DNA of 64,000 nucleotides from Akebia trifoliata (Eukaryota > Streptophyta > Magnoliopsida > Ranunculales > Lardizabalaceae), in NCBI GenBank assembly GCA_017979445.1, contig CM030704.1, positions 10,027,658-10,091,657 of the forward strand, in the 5' to 3' direction. The first letter of the stretch is position 1; each line of letters begins with the position of its first letter. Shown in pieces: positions 28,861 to 40,860 of the stretch. A program made the translations under genes and the position numbers. The notes below the pieces were generated by a model that searched no databases, was not told the DNA's origin, and worked only from the letters and a program-made list of their open reading frames with translations.

Positions 28861-31630
28861 AACAACTTTTCCTCTAGAACTTCATTGAGGTGAAAAGAAA
28901 TGATCACAGGAAAAGTTTGATTCTTGCCAAGAAATGCATATCTTAAGGTTTTTGAAAGTAACTTGAGTTCTAATTTTGGAGGCTCGACATGAGAAGGAAC
29001 AAGATTAGATATGTGTACAGAAAGACTTTCAACATTTGCGTGCTACCGTACGGAATCTAAGAGTAGAACGGATTGAAGCAAAGCATTGACCTCTCTTATA
29101 AACTCTTCTACATCCAAGTCAAGGCCAAAGTGAGCCAAACATTTCGTTAGGATATCAGAGTATCCTAACTCTTGATACGTTTGATTGACTAGCGTATCTA
29201 TTATGTTCACTTCCTCCATACCATCATCTACATCAATTCCTTGGAAATTGTAAAAGATGTTCAGTTTCACTTTCATATCCCCAAATGCTAAAGTCATAAT
29301 CCTGTTTCTACAACGAATGACTGCATTAGACGTAGCTAAGAATGGACATCCTAAGATGATAGGAATATGACTGTTCGACTTGATGACTGGTTTTGTGTCT
29401 AAGACAATAAAGTCAACAGGAAAATAGAAATCTTTGACTTTAACTATCACGTCCTCAACTATACCCTTAGGAATTTTTATGGACTTATCGACTAGATTCA
29501 ACATGATATCGGTGGGTTTCAAAACCCCAAACTTAATTGTTTTTAAACTGAATATGGTAAAAAGTTCACACTGGTCCCTAAGTCTAAGAAACATTTTTTG
29601 ACCACTTGATTTCCAATATGAATAGAAATTGTCGGACATTCAGGATCCTTAAATTTTGGTGCAATCATTTGTTGGATGAGTGACGAAGCTTAAGCTGCCA
29701 TGATGGCTTCTCGAGGAAACTATGTTTTCCTTTTAGCTGTGGTTAAATCCTTTAGGAATTTCGCATAAAAAGGTATCTGCTTAATGGCATCTAGGAATGG
29801 GATATTGATATGCACATTTGAGAAGACTTCTAAAATACCCTTGAACTGCTTATCTTTTTAAAATCTCTAAAGAAATGGGGAAATGGAGCTTTTGGAATTG
29901 GTAAAATGATGAGAGGATTTTCCAAATTTTTTTTTCTCTTTTGGAGGCTCTATGACTTCTTTTTGAATTTTATTTTTTTCTAGGACTTTTTCTCCCTTGT
30001 CAATAGGTTGGACCTTGTTGTCCACCTTCCTTCCTAAACGTAAGGTAGGATAGCCTGGACTGAGTCTTGTGGAGCTCTAGAATGACTTCCTACATTGTAT
30101 TGATATTTTGATCCGTTTGGAATCAAAGATTGACCTCTAGGGTTATGGATAGTTTGACTAGGAAATTAACCATTCTCTCTCTCACTCAAGGAGAGAGCTA
30201 ACTGTCCCAACTGAACTTCCATCTTAGATATGGATTACACAGTGACCTGGTTAATCTAAGTTTGATTTTAATGGGTTTGCTGTTGAGTTTGGATGAACTG
30301 TTGTTGCTGCCTCATCAACTCGACAATCATTGATTCTGAGGACGACTATTGTTGGGCAGGCTACTGGTAATTGGTTATGGGATCTGATATGATGGCTCTG
30401 CAATCTGTAGATTGTTGGGGTTGATAAGCGACTTAAAGAACAATGGCTTGGCTTGTGAAAGAATCAGATTGCCTAAGAAAACTCCTATTGTAACCTGACG
30501 GACCACTAGATTAAATAGGTTCATTTTGTCTGTACGAGAAATTAGGATGAAACCAATTATCTGGGTGATACGTTTGGCTAAAAGTGTTCGAAGTTGGATT
30601 CCTAAAAGCACTATAGCCATTAATCGCATTTACTTGTTCAACTTTGATTTGAAGCAAGGTGGACAACACTTGACCAAATGGTCGTTGCTGTCGTATATGA
30701 AGCACAAAGAACTCAGTTCGACAGTTACTTACGAAATTGTACGAGGGTCTAGGTGAAGTTTGGATGCTGAGATAGTAAAGGCATCTAACTTCTTCACGAG
30801 ATTGTTCATCCCACTCACTGGACTAGACATGATATTTTTGAGATCAGGGTCTGTCTTCATCTCATACATTCCTGTTTTCTTAACAGGATCGTTTGTATCA
30901 AACTCTTCCTGGTTAGTGCTTCAATTTTGAGCACTCTCAGCTAACTTTACGAGGAAATCGTACATTTGGTTAGGAGTCTAGTTCATGAATTGACCCTTAT
31001 GCATTGACTTGACTAAGGTACGTTGATTCATTGTTAATCCTCTATAAAAACTTTACACCAGCTGTGCTTTGTCAATGCCATGGTGTGGGTACTTAACCAA
31101 ATTTGGGAAAATTCATCATTAGGGCGGACTCTAAAATTTCTAATGGAGTCCTTCATTTTCTCAGTTTTGGCCACGGGGTAGAATTTGGTCATAAATTTTT
31201 TGGATAGAACATCCTAAGTGGATATGGAATTGGGTGTTAGGGAGTTTAACCACGCAGCTGCGTGATCTTCTAGGGATAACGGGAATAGAATAAGCTTGAT
31301 ACTCTCCTCATCTAGATTCTGATTTCTAAAAGTTTGACATATAGTCAAGAATCGATTAAGGTGGGTGTAAGGTTGTTCACACTCTAAACCGTGGAACTTA
31401 GGGAGCATATTGATGGTGGTAGCCTTAATTTCAAATTGAGGTGCATTGTTCAATGGTAACACAATGCATGTAGGAGGAGATGCGGAAGTTGAAGCGAAGA
31501 GCTCATTAAGGGTTTGCTCTCGATCATCCATTATAACTACTGATGGTATCTTGCGTATCCTACTAATGGTATGTTCGATCTCAGGATCAAATGGTTCTAA
31601 CACGTTATTTTGTAAACGTCTACCAAGCAT
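28861..31630 (-). pseudogene. Athila-2 gag-protease, degenerate
   Basis: Starts at the ATG at 31630 (MLGRRLQNN). The capsid N-terminus is readable to about 31214, then frameshifted. The Gln-rich and zinc-knuckle regions (30375-30720) are in mixed frames. The protease part (29043-29639) keeps VDKSIKIPKGIVEDVIVKVK and IPIILGCPFLATSNAVI. The active-site region near 29570 is disrupted. Confidence 0.88.
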
Positions 31631-32827
31631 GCAAATCACACAATCGATCAAACAATCACGAAAAAAAAAGACTGAACCTAGATAGGTTGCCTAAAGCTAG
31701 ACAGCTCCTAACTGGGTAAAAATAGCACAACTAGCCTCCCAACTCGGTTCTATGAAGTCAATTTTGAATCATTCGGATCTCCAGATCGGAGGTAGTGCAC
31801 AATGCATAAGCAAGGGCACTCTTAAGTCACCTTCCTTTCTTGGATAGACTGAGTCTATCCCCACAAAGGTCAAGATCTTACTAGATACAAAAGATGACCA
31901 AGAAGCGCAATTGGCACAACTTGAATCGGAATTTCTCCTATTGAGCTCGTGGGCCTTATAGTCAAGTCTAATTGATTTTAATTAATTTGATTGGATAACT
32001 AGTGAACTGATTATCCTAATTAGAGTAAAAAATTGGTAATGACTTTCAATCTTTATCTTATCATGCCATCCTTAGGAGAGAGGTGCTTTTTACTACTTAA
32101 TTAACTATTCCAAGTGTGTGCAAATTGAAAAAATAACATACGAAGACAAGGAGTAACCCACTAGAAAAGAGAGACGTGGGTGTTTCGAGATTACCACCCA
32201 TGCTAGACGGGGTGAAGAAGGTTTGAGTCGACTTAGGCCACCAACTCCAATTTTGGTGTGCTAACCTAAGGAGCCGTGACAGTATTGTCCACCTGTCGTC
32301 CTTCCTTAGTCTATTACAATCCAAGCCTTCTTGGATAATAAAAAAAATTACAAAGAATCTTATACAAGTTTTTCTAAAACAGAAAAACAAATCTAACTGA
32401 AGATTCAAGGAAATTGAAAGAAAAGAAGAAAAAAAAATATTCATCTACAAGAAACAAAATAAAAATGTTAGTAGAAATGATAGTAAACGGTTACAAAAAT
32501 AGAATCTGACTTACCAGAATCTTGCTGACTATGTCACATTTTATAGAAAATTTCGTTCTACCCCAAATCGATATACTATAATAGTTAATCGGAGATTGGA
32601 ACAGAAAATTACAGTCAGTTTAAGTTTTGTTGTCTCGGGTGAAAAAACAAACGGAAATGACTTTTTTTTTCTTTTTTCAATGTTTTTTCTTATTTTTTCT
32701 CTCTTAAAATCTCAAGAACACTTGAACTTACAGAAAGAAATCAAAAGAATAAAATAAAATAAAATAAAAATGAAAGAAATGAATTTTAAATCAAAACTTA
32801 CCACAACTACCTTTACTTTTACCTTTC
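31631..32827 (-). other. Athila-2 5' leader, noncoding
   Basis: Homologous to the leaders of Athila-1 and Athila-3. It contains A-rich stretches near the primer site and no supported gene. Confidence 0.75.
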
Positions 32828-32843
32828 CACTGCAGCGGCGCCA
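32828..32843 (-). other. Primer-binding site of Athila-2 (Asp-tRNA type)
   Basis: Sense TGGCGCCGCTGCAGTG, six bases from the LTR. The first eight bases equal the TGGCGCCG core of Athila primer sites complementary to plant tRNA-Asp; later bases deviate. Confidence 0.78.
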
Positions 32844-32849
32844 AAATTC

Positions 32850-34064
32850 TGATGAGACTATCGTTGTTCTTCTCATCGGAATTTTCTCATCGAAATTAAT
32901 ATTAATCTTACTTTTACCTTACTTGTGGGGCAAGTAGGAGATCGAACCCAAGAGAAAGGAGGGGTAGAGTTAAGCTAAGAGGATAAAATTCAAATTAATT
33001 AAAAGGAATTAAAACTATTTTTCTTTGTATTTTTGAACTTATAAGAAAATGTAAAATTGCTAGAAAATGAAGTAAAGTAAATGAAAATCAAAAGCAAGTA
33101 AACTTATGAAATTAAATCACCATTGGTGGTGGATCTACCTAGAACATGTTGATGAGCAATTCCTAATCTTTAGTCTTTTTATAATTCAATCGTAAGAGCT
33201 TGGTGTTAGCTCCTTAGGTTAGAAAGTTTAGCAAATGAAATCATGTGAGAGACATTAATAAAGTAGAATTCTTTTAAAATTCTTACTACCAATTATCTAG
33301 TTTAAACATACTTTATCTTGATCTAATCTAAGCATAAAGTATCTATATTAAGAATAAAAGATGCAAGAAATTTTAAAGAGAACTCATAAGCTTTTTAATT
33401 AAAAGAAAGGCATGAAATTAGAAATAACACAAGAACTTGCACTAGGCTTTTTCATTCTCCAATGGAGGGGAGCTTAGTCTAATGTCATTGCAAGAGAGGG
33501 AAGATAAGAGATAAAAGAACTTTTCTTCATTTCATGGAGAAACTTACAAATTCTTCTTCTTCTACATCTTACAAGACTATTTAGTCAAAAGAAAATAACT
33601 AGAAGATAAAAATACAAAAAATAAGAGAATAGGCTAAGAGCCTTAGACTAAAGGAGTCTTGGATAAGAGAACCAAGATGGACTCTTTCTCTAGAGATTGA
33701 TGCTCTATTTATAGAGAAAAATATGTATAAAAGAGTTTAAAAGTAGCCTTAACTTTTCTTTACACAAAAAGACAAAAGAGGAGAATATGAGTTAAGGATT
33801 AGGACGTTCCAAAGTGGGCCCAAATGCTTGTGTCTTGAGATTTTGATTTCGATTTCAAAATGTTGATTTTCTGCACAAGAAACACAAGTAATTAGATTTA
33901 TCTAGTAAATGAATTTATTTATGTATAATTAAGCTTAATTAACATGCAACATGGTGTTCTGAGGCTTATCATGATTATTACCTTAATATGGATAAATAGG
34001 GATAAAAATCAAGATAAATGTCCAAAAAACGTGCATATAATTGAGTGTTTCAAGATACTCATCA
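32850..34064 (-). repeat. 5' LTR of Athila-2
   Basis: 1,215 bases, plus-strand TGATGAGACT to ACTCATCA. TATA box intact (plus CTATTTATA at 33705-33713). It differs from the 3' LTR by many substitutions and by a short duplication near 32880 (TCTCATCG twice), consistent with an older insertion. One U3 repeat copy. Confidence 0.92.
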
Positions 34065-36980
34065 TGGGGGTAGAATTAATCTGTAAGCCATTAGACCTAT
34101 CCGTTCAACTATCTCGAATGGTCCCATAAATCGCGACTTTAACTTGACCTTCACACCAAACCTAGAGATTCTTCTTAGGGACGATACTTTGAAGGATACT
34201 CTATCCTCAACTTAGAATTTCAAAGGTTTGTACCACTTGTCTGTATAATTTTTTTGTCTACTCTGAGCATTTTTTGGGCCGTCCCGTTTAATGTGTACTG
34301 TTTCAGTAGTTTCTTTAACAATCTCAGGTCCTAAGATTGTGGCATCTTCTGTCTCTGTCCAACATATCGGTGATCGACACGACCTCCCGTATAGAGCCTC
34401 GAATGGTGCCATGCCAATACTAACTTGAAAACTATTGTTGTAGGAGAACTCCACCAATAGTAAGTGACGTTTCCAACCTCTTCAAAATCCAAAACACATA
34501 CCTGTAGCATGTCTTTTAAAATATGAATAACTCGTTCAGATTGTCCATCTAACTGTAGATGAAAAGCTGTATTGAAGTTCAACCAAGTACCCATTGCGTT
34601 GTGTAGACTCTCCTAGAATCGAGAAGTAAATCTAGGATCCTTATCTGACACGATCAAAACTGGCACCCCATGTAGTCAAACTATCTTAACTATGTATATT
34701 TGGCCCAATCTGTCGACACAGAATGAAATTTGGATTGGGATTAAATGCGTCGATTTTGTCAATCGATCTACAATCACCCATATGGCATCTAACCCATCAC
34801 TAGCTCTCGGTAACCTTACTACAAAGTCCATGGTCACATGCTCCTATATTCATTCCATTATGGGTAATGGTTGGAGTAAGCCTGCTGGGGTGCGGTGTTC
34901 TGCCTTGATTTGCTAGCAGGCTAGACATCTACCTACATATTCTACAATTACCTTTTTTATGCCCGGAAACTAAATTTTTTTTCACAAATCTTTATACATC
35001 TTCGTACCTTCTGGGTGGATAGAATATCGGGAATGGTGTGCCTCACCAATATGTCAGACCGCAATTGTGAGTCCTGTGGTCTTCATATCCTACCTCAAAA
35101 TCTGAGAACCTCATCTACTCCTTTTGACCAATCTAGGTCGGTCAGGTCCCTGGCTTTCGGCTCATATTCTCCCACATATTCATCTACTTTTTGGGCTTTC
35201 CTAATTCGTGCTATCAACTCATTTCGATCCTTAATGTACCCAAATAAATGTGCGGTTTGTACATTTCCCATGGAGTCTCAAACACTGTTTCTATGGCTTG
35301 CTCAAGCAACTACCATTATTTCACCATCATATGAGTTATAATGTTTCTACTCATCTCGTCGGCAACCACATTGGTTTTCCCTGGGTGGTACTCAAGGGTA
35401 AAGTCGTAGTCCTTGAGGTACTCCATCCAACGTTGTTGTCTTATATTTAATTCTCGTTGTGAGAATATGTACTTGAAGCTCTTATGATCAAATAATACTT
35501 TAAACTTCTCTCCATATAGGTAATGTCTCTAAATGCGTAGTGCGAATACTATAGCGGTTAATTCAATATCATGAACGGGGTAATTTTTTTTATTATTTTT
35601 CAATTTCTTAGATACGTATGCCACTACTTTTCCAAACTGCATCAATATAGCTCTCAAAACCAATTCTAGAAATATCTATAAAGATCGTTAGACCTTTACC
35701 CATAATTGGTGATACTAAAATTGGAGCAGCTGTCAATATTTTTTTCAATTCTTGAAATGCAATCTCACACTTGTCATCCCTCTCAGACCGAATATTTTTC
35801 TACGCTAGTTTCGTCAACGGTGCTGCAAGAGTGGAGAATCCCTTAATAAACCTTCTATAGTAGTCGGCCATCCTAAAAAACTTCTGATATCTGTTACTGT
35901 CTTCGATTGTTTCCATGTCAACACGGCTTCAACCTCGGAAGAGTCTATTACTATCCCTTCATTAGACACCACGTGTCTTAGGAATTTTACCTCCTGGAGT
36001 TAGAATTCACACTTGCTAAACTTGGCATATCGCTTATGTTCTCGTAAAATCTATAGTGTGACTCTGAGATGTCCCTCGTGATCCTCCCTCGACTTAGAGT
36101 AAATTAGGATGTCATCTATGAACACAATGACAAATTTGTTGAGGTGTTATCAAAATACCCGATGTATCAGATCCATAAATGTTGCTGGTGCATTTGTTAG
36201 ACCGAAAGACATTACTAGATACTTGAAATGTCTTAGTCTGATTTGAAATGCGATCTTCGGAACATTTGTTTCCCAAATTCTCAACTTATGGTACCCAGAT
36301 CGCAAATCGATCTTAGAGAAATACTGGGCACCCTGCAGTTGGTCAAACAGATCATCGATGGTTACTTGATTTAGCTTTCAATAGTCGATACATAATTGAA
36401 GCGACCCATCCTTTTTCTTGACAAGTAAAATCGGTGCTCCCCAGGGTAAGGACTCGGTCGAATAAATCCCAAGCTAGTAAGCTTATCAATCTAGCTTTCA
36501 ACTTTCGGGTTTCTATCGGGGCCATTTGGTATGGTGCAATGGAAATAGGCCCTGTGCCTAGTACCAAATCGATAGAAAACTCTATATCACGACATGGTGG
36601 CAAACTCGGTAATTCATCTGAAAAAACATCCCCAAATTCCTTGATTACCTCTACCATATCTGTTGACATCTTTAGTTCCGATACACTCAAAGTTCCCAAA
36701 TAGTTGTATAAATGATCGTCCCTTCTATACTTGGATCCTCGAACCTTGACTTTCGGATATCCTAGCCTTCTAAAAACTATTGATCTCGTGAAGCAATTGA
36801 CATGGGCATGGTTATGTACTAGCCAATCCATCCCCAGTATGACATCAAAGTCACAATAATCTAATGTATGAGGTCAGTACTCATCTCTTGGTCCTCTATC
36901 CTAATTACACAGTTTCAACATAGTTTTTGGGCTATCTGTTGGACTCTCAATGATGTAGATAGTTTCATTACCCGATCCGT
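34065..36980 (-). pseudogene. Chromovirus protease-RT-RNase H-integrase remnant
   Basis: Integrase: GPFEIVERIG near 34090, MAPFEALYGRSCRSPICWTE near 34370, SDKDPRFTSRF near 34640, WEHVTMDFVVRLP near 34830. RNase H-like sequence: 35260-35900, poor. [15 protein letters not shown] near 36100, [15 protein letters not shown] near 36190, PIETRKLKARL near 36500. Protease linker (FSDELPSLPPCRDIEFSIDL) near 36620 and MDWLVHNHAHVNC near 36830. Several in-frame stops and frameshifts; no catalytic function is expected. Confidence 0.85.
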
Positions 36981-36989
36981 GTAAGAAAT

Positions 36990-38294
36990 TTCTAATTCTA
37001 GCAACCGTCTAATCGCAATGGAAATGTATGATCTAGAGGAACCTGTATCAAATAAAACTCAAATCTTAATATTAAAATTAAGATTTTACTTTCTAACTCC
37101 TCGTCCAAAACTGATATCTTCTCTTTAGTCATATGATAAACCTTGCCCTGAGGCCTGGAATCACCCCTGCCTATGATTGTGATAGAGGGCAGTTCCTCTT
37201 GATATGTCCAGCCTGACCACATGTGAAACATGTCAATGGTCCCGACTATATAGGTTTATGTTGTATGGGTGGTCGGTAAGTCATAGTTGGTGGTCTCGAA
37301 ATCTGCCTGGTTGGTTTTCTTGGCCCTATTGGCCTCACTAGAGCCCCAACGGGTCCATGACTCTATGGTGTAGGAGATCGGTACTACGAATAGGTGGGTC
37401 TAGAGTTACTCAGTCTTGAAAACATTGACTTCTTGGCTGGATCAGCCATAGGAGGAAAATAAACCTGGGGTCGACTGGTCTGCAACTCCATCTCCTCTCG
37501 TTCAACCCTCTGAACTCGACTCACTGTGTCTCTGTAGCTGGTGGTTTCAATCATTGACATCCTGGACCTTAGGTAGGGTCATAGTTCTCTAAAACTTTTA
37601 TGGGCCTTCTGTGGATTGGTCGGAATGAGCTCGGGTGCGTATCTTGACAATCTGATGAATCTCAGCTCGTAATTCGTAATGGGTAGATTGTCTTGTACCA
37701 AACCTGAAAATTCTTGGTATTTAATCTTTCGGGCCGTTTCGGATATAAATCTATCTAGGACATCCTTTCAAAGTTGACCCACTCAAAAGGTCTATCTCCC
37801 AAAACATTCCTCTCAGAATGCCACCAATGGTTGGCATCCTTATCGAATTGAAATATAGCCACCTTTACCCACTGGTCTCTCGGACGTTGCATGATACTCA
37901 AATTCTCTCGAGTCCTCAAAACCCACTCCTCGACCTCAATCAGGTCAGAATAACCTCCAAATCTTGGTAGACGTAGTCGTTGGAAGTTCTATAGCCACAT
38001 CCCCAGATCTGTCTGTGCCTGGGGAGGGGGAGTTTTTACGGCTTTCAATGGTACAACCTGTGGTCGTGGCTCGTGCGGTGGCTCCTAGGGTGGAATAAAG
38101 TCAGTCCCTTGTGAAAAAGCCTGACGCTCCCTCAAGATAGTCACCTCCTCAACTAGTCTAGCCTGTGACTCTAACATCTCCTCTCTAAATTTAGTTTGGG
38201 ACTCAGTCATCTATCCCACAAGCAACATTAATTGCACTATCAGATCGAGGGTCTGATCTGACACTCTCCCTCGACATTTGCCTCGTTCGCTCAT
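36990..38294 (-). pseudogene. Chromovirus gag remnant
   Basis: Starts at an ATG at 38294 (MSERGKCRGRVSDQTLD), reaching an in-frame stop after about 28 codons. A zinc-knuckle trace (CFTCGQ-like, near 37220, followed by GHIKRNCP-like sequence) is recognisable. The capsid core between 37500 and 38000 is frameshifted. Assignment rests on position between primer site and protease and on these traces. Confidence 0.72.
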
Positions 38295-38506
38295 TTTGTT
38301 TTTATTCATCAGCAACAAGGCATTTATCATCATAAAGCTAAAGTTGTTCTTACAAAAGCATCAATTTTTATTTTAACTAGGAATTTAGTAATGAACACCG
38401 TTTTCATTACTAATAGAATGAACCTAAGATCCTATCTTTGTCATATTAGGCTCTATGGACTTTAGATACGAGAAAACTCATAATCCTAATATGGAACAAC
38501 TAATAA

Positions 38507-38518
38507 GCTCTGATACCA
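38507..38518 (-). other. Primer-binding site of Chromo-1 (initiator Met tRNA)
   Basis: Sense TGGTATCAGAGC, the usual chromovirus primer site, four bases from the presumed LTR end. Confidence 0.9.
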
Positions 38519-38522
38519 TCTT

Positions 38523-38630
38523 TGACGTCCCGCCAAATGCTAACACAAAACCAAGTCCAAATTTCAAGGTGCCACCCAGTACCTTGAGATTTGACATTGG
38601 ATTTATGTTAGCGTTTGACGGGGAGCCACA
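38523..38630 (-). repeat. 108-bp LTR-like terminus, nearly all one inverted repeat
   Basis: Plus strand TGACGTCCCGCC to GGGGAGCCACA, with TG/CA ends. About 45 bases of the left half (CCCGCCAAATGCTAACAC to CAAGGT) pair with the right half (CCCGTCAAACGCTAACAT in reverse complement), with roughly ten mismatches and a short loop. Chromovirus LTRs are normally hundreds to thousands of bases. Either a miniature LTR or an LTR whose middle was deleted. The Tat-4 LTR resumes at 38631. Confidence 0.6.
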
Positions 38631-39584
38631 TTTTTAAAGAATTTTGTTGATAAGATTAGCTTTTGATTAGGTCTCTTAGAGATAAAGTATATATTTAACT
38701 AATCTATTAAATTATTTAGATAAGATTTTAATTAGTTTTTAACTAGGTTTTATTTTTTGACTTACATAAAATGAGAATTTTTAAAATTTTGAAAACACCC
38801 CAATGAAGGGTTCTTTTTTGAATTCTTTGAAACCCCCCGATGGATGGTTCTTTATTAAATATTAGGTGGGCTCCACTTTAATAAATGGGCCATCACTTAA
38901 AATTGGGCTCATGTGTTTAATTAATTGAATTCATTTATTCAAAAATTTTAATTTGATTTATTAAGATGTCACTTTATGTTAATTAATATCTTAATTATTA
39001 TTTTCAGATCTTCAAATTTTAGGATTGAAAAATTACCGTTTTACCTCAAAGAGGATTTTTGAGTTAGGATGTCTTTTTTAACATTTTAGAATATTTCATA
39101 ATCAATTTTTTTATAAGGAATTCAATGAGAGTATTGGTTTGTGTCTCTTATGGGTTTTTGACGGGAAATGATCGTGGACCTTATGAGGGGCATTTTGATA
39201 ATTTTATCAAATTTTGTGAAAATTGACAAAATAATTTATTTGGTTTTAGATTATTATTATATATTTTTGAAAGAGTTTTGCTAAGCATAATGTAGCCTTT
39301 AGGGATGTTTTGGTGCCAGGGGTATTTTAGTAATTGAATCATTTTTTGATGATTTTTCTCGTAAAACTATTTTTGTCTTAAAATAATGATTTTTATATTT
39401 TAGGTCATATTTTTCTAGCATAGTGTGGTTTCTAAAGTTTATTTTTATGAAATATCTCAGCCGAGCTTGGGAAACACATTTAGTAACAAATAAAAAACTT
39501 TAAAACATCCATCCATCATTGGAAATAGTCACAATTGAGTTGACGAGTTGGTCAATCAGATAACTGTAAAATGAGGTATCTACA
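38631..39584 (-). repeat. Tat-4 3' LTR, inner part
   Basis: From about 38780 it follows the Tat LTR pattern (GAAACCCCCCGATGGA, GAGGGGCATTTTGATAATTT) and ends GGTATCTACA followed by a degenerate polypurine tract. It is truncated at its left end by Chromo-1, just past the place of the TATA box. Confidence 0.82.
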
Positions 39585-40079
39585 GATGCCGACAGAGGGT
39601 TGAAGCAAGCTAAATAGTAAATCTACTTTGGTAGATAATGCGATATTCGAATGTCAAAGTTAATGACAATTCATTTTACAGTCTAATTTAACAATTCGTC
39701 GGGACGTTCGAATTTCTAAAGGTAAAATTCTCCTTGAACTAAAAGATTGTCAAGTCCTTGAATTAAAAAAATTCTTCGTGACTAATGAAAAAGTGCAAGT
39801 GCGTGCAATGGTGTGAAACCTACAGAGTATTCTATCAGATCATTGAGAATAAACTCTTATTGATTTAAAAAGTATTAGGTCCTAGAGATCTTCTTTCACT
39901 GATAATAATGATTCAAATTGAAATGCACTTATGCAATGGAAACAATCATATAATATGAAATAATGACAAGATGGAACAAGGTAATTGGATTCGTAACAAT
40001 AATTACGACAAGATTGAACAATGAGGTAATTGGATTCATAGTATTATTGACATAAAGTAATGTAAGACCTTTATTAAAT
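39585..40079 (-). other. Tat-4 3' UTR next to LTR
   Basis: Aligns with 12486-12840 of Tat-1 and 44529-44820 of Tat-2. No gene. Confidence 0.65.
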
Positions 40080-40860
40080 CTAATTTAAATTCTTTTTTAG
40101 AGTTTGAAAAGTTTGAGTAAAGTTTTTCGGACTCGCACGTACTAGAACCATGTTTCTAGGTTGATGTTGGAGGAACTTATTAAAATCCTTATTCAAAAGT
40201 TAGAGTCCCATTTCTTGGACTTGAACGTACTGAAGCCACGCTTCTCAAACTGGGGTTGGTAGGAACTTATTAAAATCCTTATTCAAAAATTGGAGTCTCG
40301 TTTCTCGAACTCAAACTTATTAGAGCCACGCTTCTCGGGCTTGGGTTTGTAGGAACTTATTAAAATTCTATTTCAACTCATAAAGTTGGAGTCTCGTTTC
40401 TCGGACTCGAACTTATTAGAGCCACTTTTCTCAGGCTTAGGTTTGCAAGAACTTATTAAAATCTTACTTTAAAAAATTGGTGTCTCGTTTCTTGGACTCG
40501 AACTTACTGAAACCACGCTTCTTGGACTTGAGTTTGTAGGAACTTATTAGAATCCTACTTCAAAAAGTTGGAGTCTCGTTTCTCGGACTAGAACTTACTG
40601 AAACCACGCTTCTTGGGCTTGAGTTTGTAGGAACTTATTAGTATCCTACTTCAAAAAGTTGGAGTCTCGTTTCTCGAAGTCGAACTTATTAGAACCACGT
40701 TTCTTAGACTTGGATTTGTATGAACTTATTAAAATCTTACCTAACTCATATTTTATTATTCAAAAAGTTGTAGTTTAGTTTCTTGGACTCGAACTTACTA
40801 GAGCAACGCTTCTCCGCCTTAGGTTAGTTAGAGCCTCAGTATTGTCTAGCTCAAAGATTG
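40080..40860 (-). repeat. About 91-bp tandem array in Tat-4 3' UTR
   Basis: GAACTTATTA recurs at 40173, 40263, 40353, 40449, 40540, 40631 and 40722 (90-96 base spacing). Each unit has two related halves, one with TTTCTCGGACTCGAAC and one with CTTCTCGGGCTTGGG. GAGTC/GACTC arms face each other around the first half. It occupies the place of the Tat-1 minisatellite but is unrelated in sequence. Confidence 0.9.

Larger units (their letters stand above)
11163..34064 (-). mobile_element. Athila-2: old Athila-type element split by Tat-1
   Basis: Two pieces, 11163-11508 and 23773-34064, form one element of about 10.6 kb once Tat-1 is left out. Right to left: 5' LTR (32850-34064), Asp-tRNA type primer site, leader, gag-pol, noncoding region, polypurine tract, 3' LTR in two parts. 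The outermost bases of the 3' LTR are missing because Copia-1 inserted there. Many stops and frameshifts and much greater divergence from Athila-1 and -3 mark it as the oldest Athila copy here. Right flank TGGGG (34065-34069) is the candidate target duplication; it lies in chromovirus integrase sequence. Confidence 0.9.
34065..38630 (-). mobile_element. Chromo-1: chromovirus (Tekay-like) Ty3/gypsy remnant
   Basis: Minus-strand remnant with integrase, RNase H, RT, protease, gag, initiator-Met primer site and an LTR end, in the order of Ty3/gypsy. Cut at 34065 by Athila-2 just after the integrase GPF motif, so a chromodomain and the 3' LTR would be left of the nest. Motifs such as ALYGRSCRSPICWTE and FIDDILIYS are typical of plant chromoviruses. 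It is riddled with stops and is older than Athila-2. Confidence 0.87.

Noticed and set aside
34692..35450. Several plus-strand frames in the chromovirus region
   Set aside because: They mirror the integrase and RNase H remnant on the minus strand and show no domains of their own.
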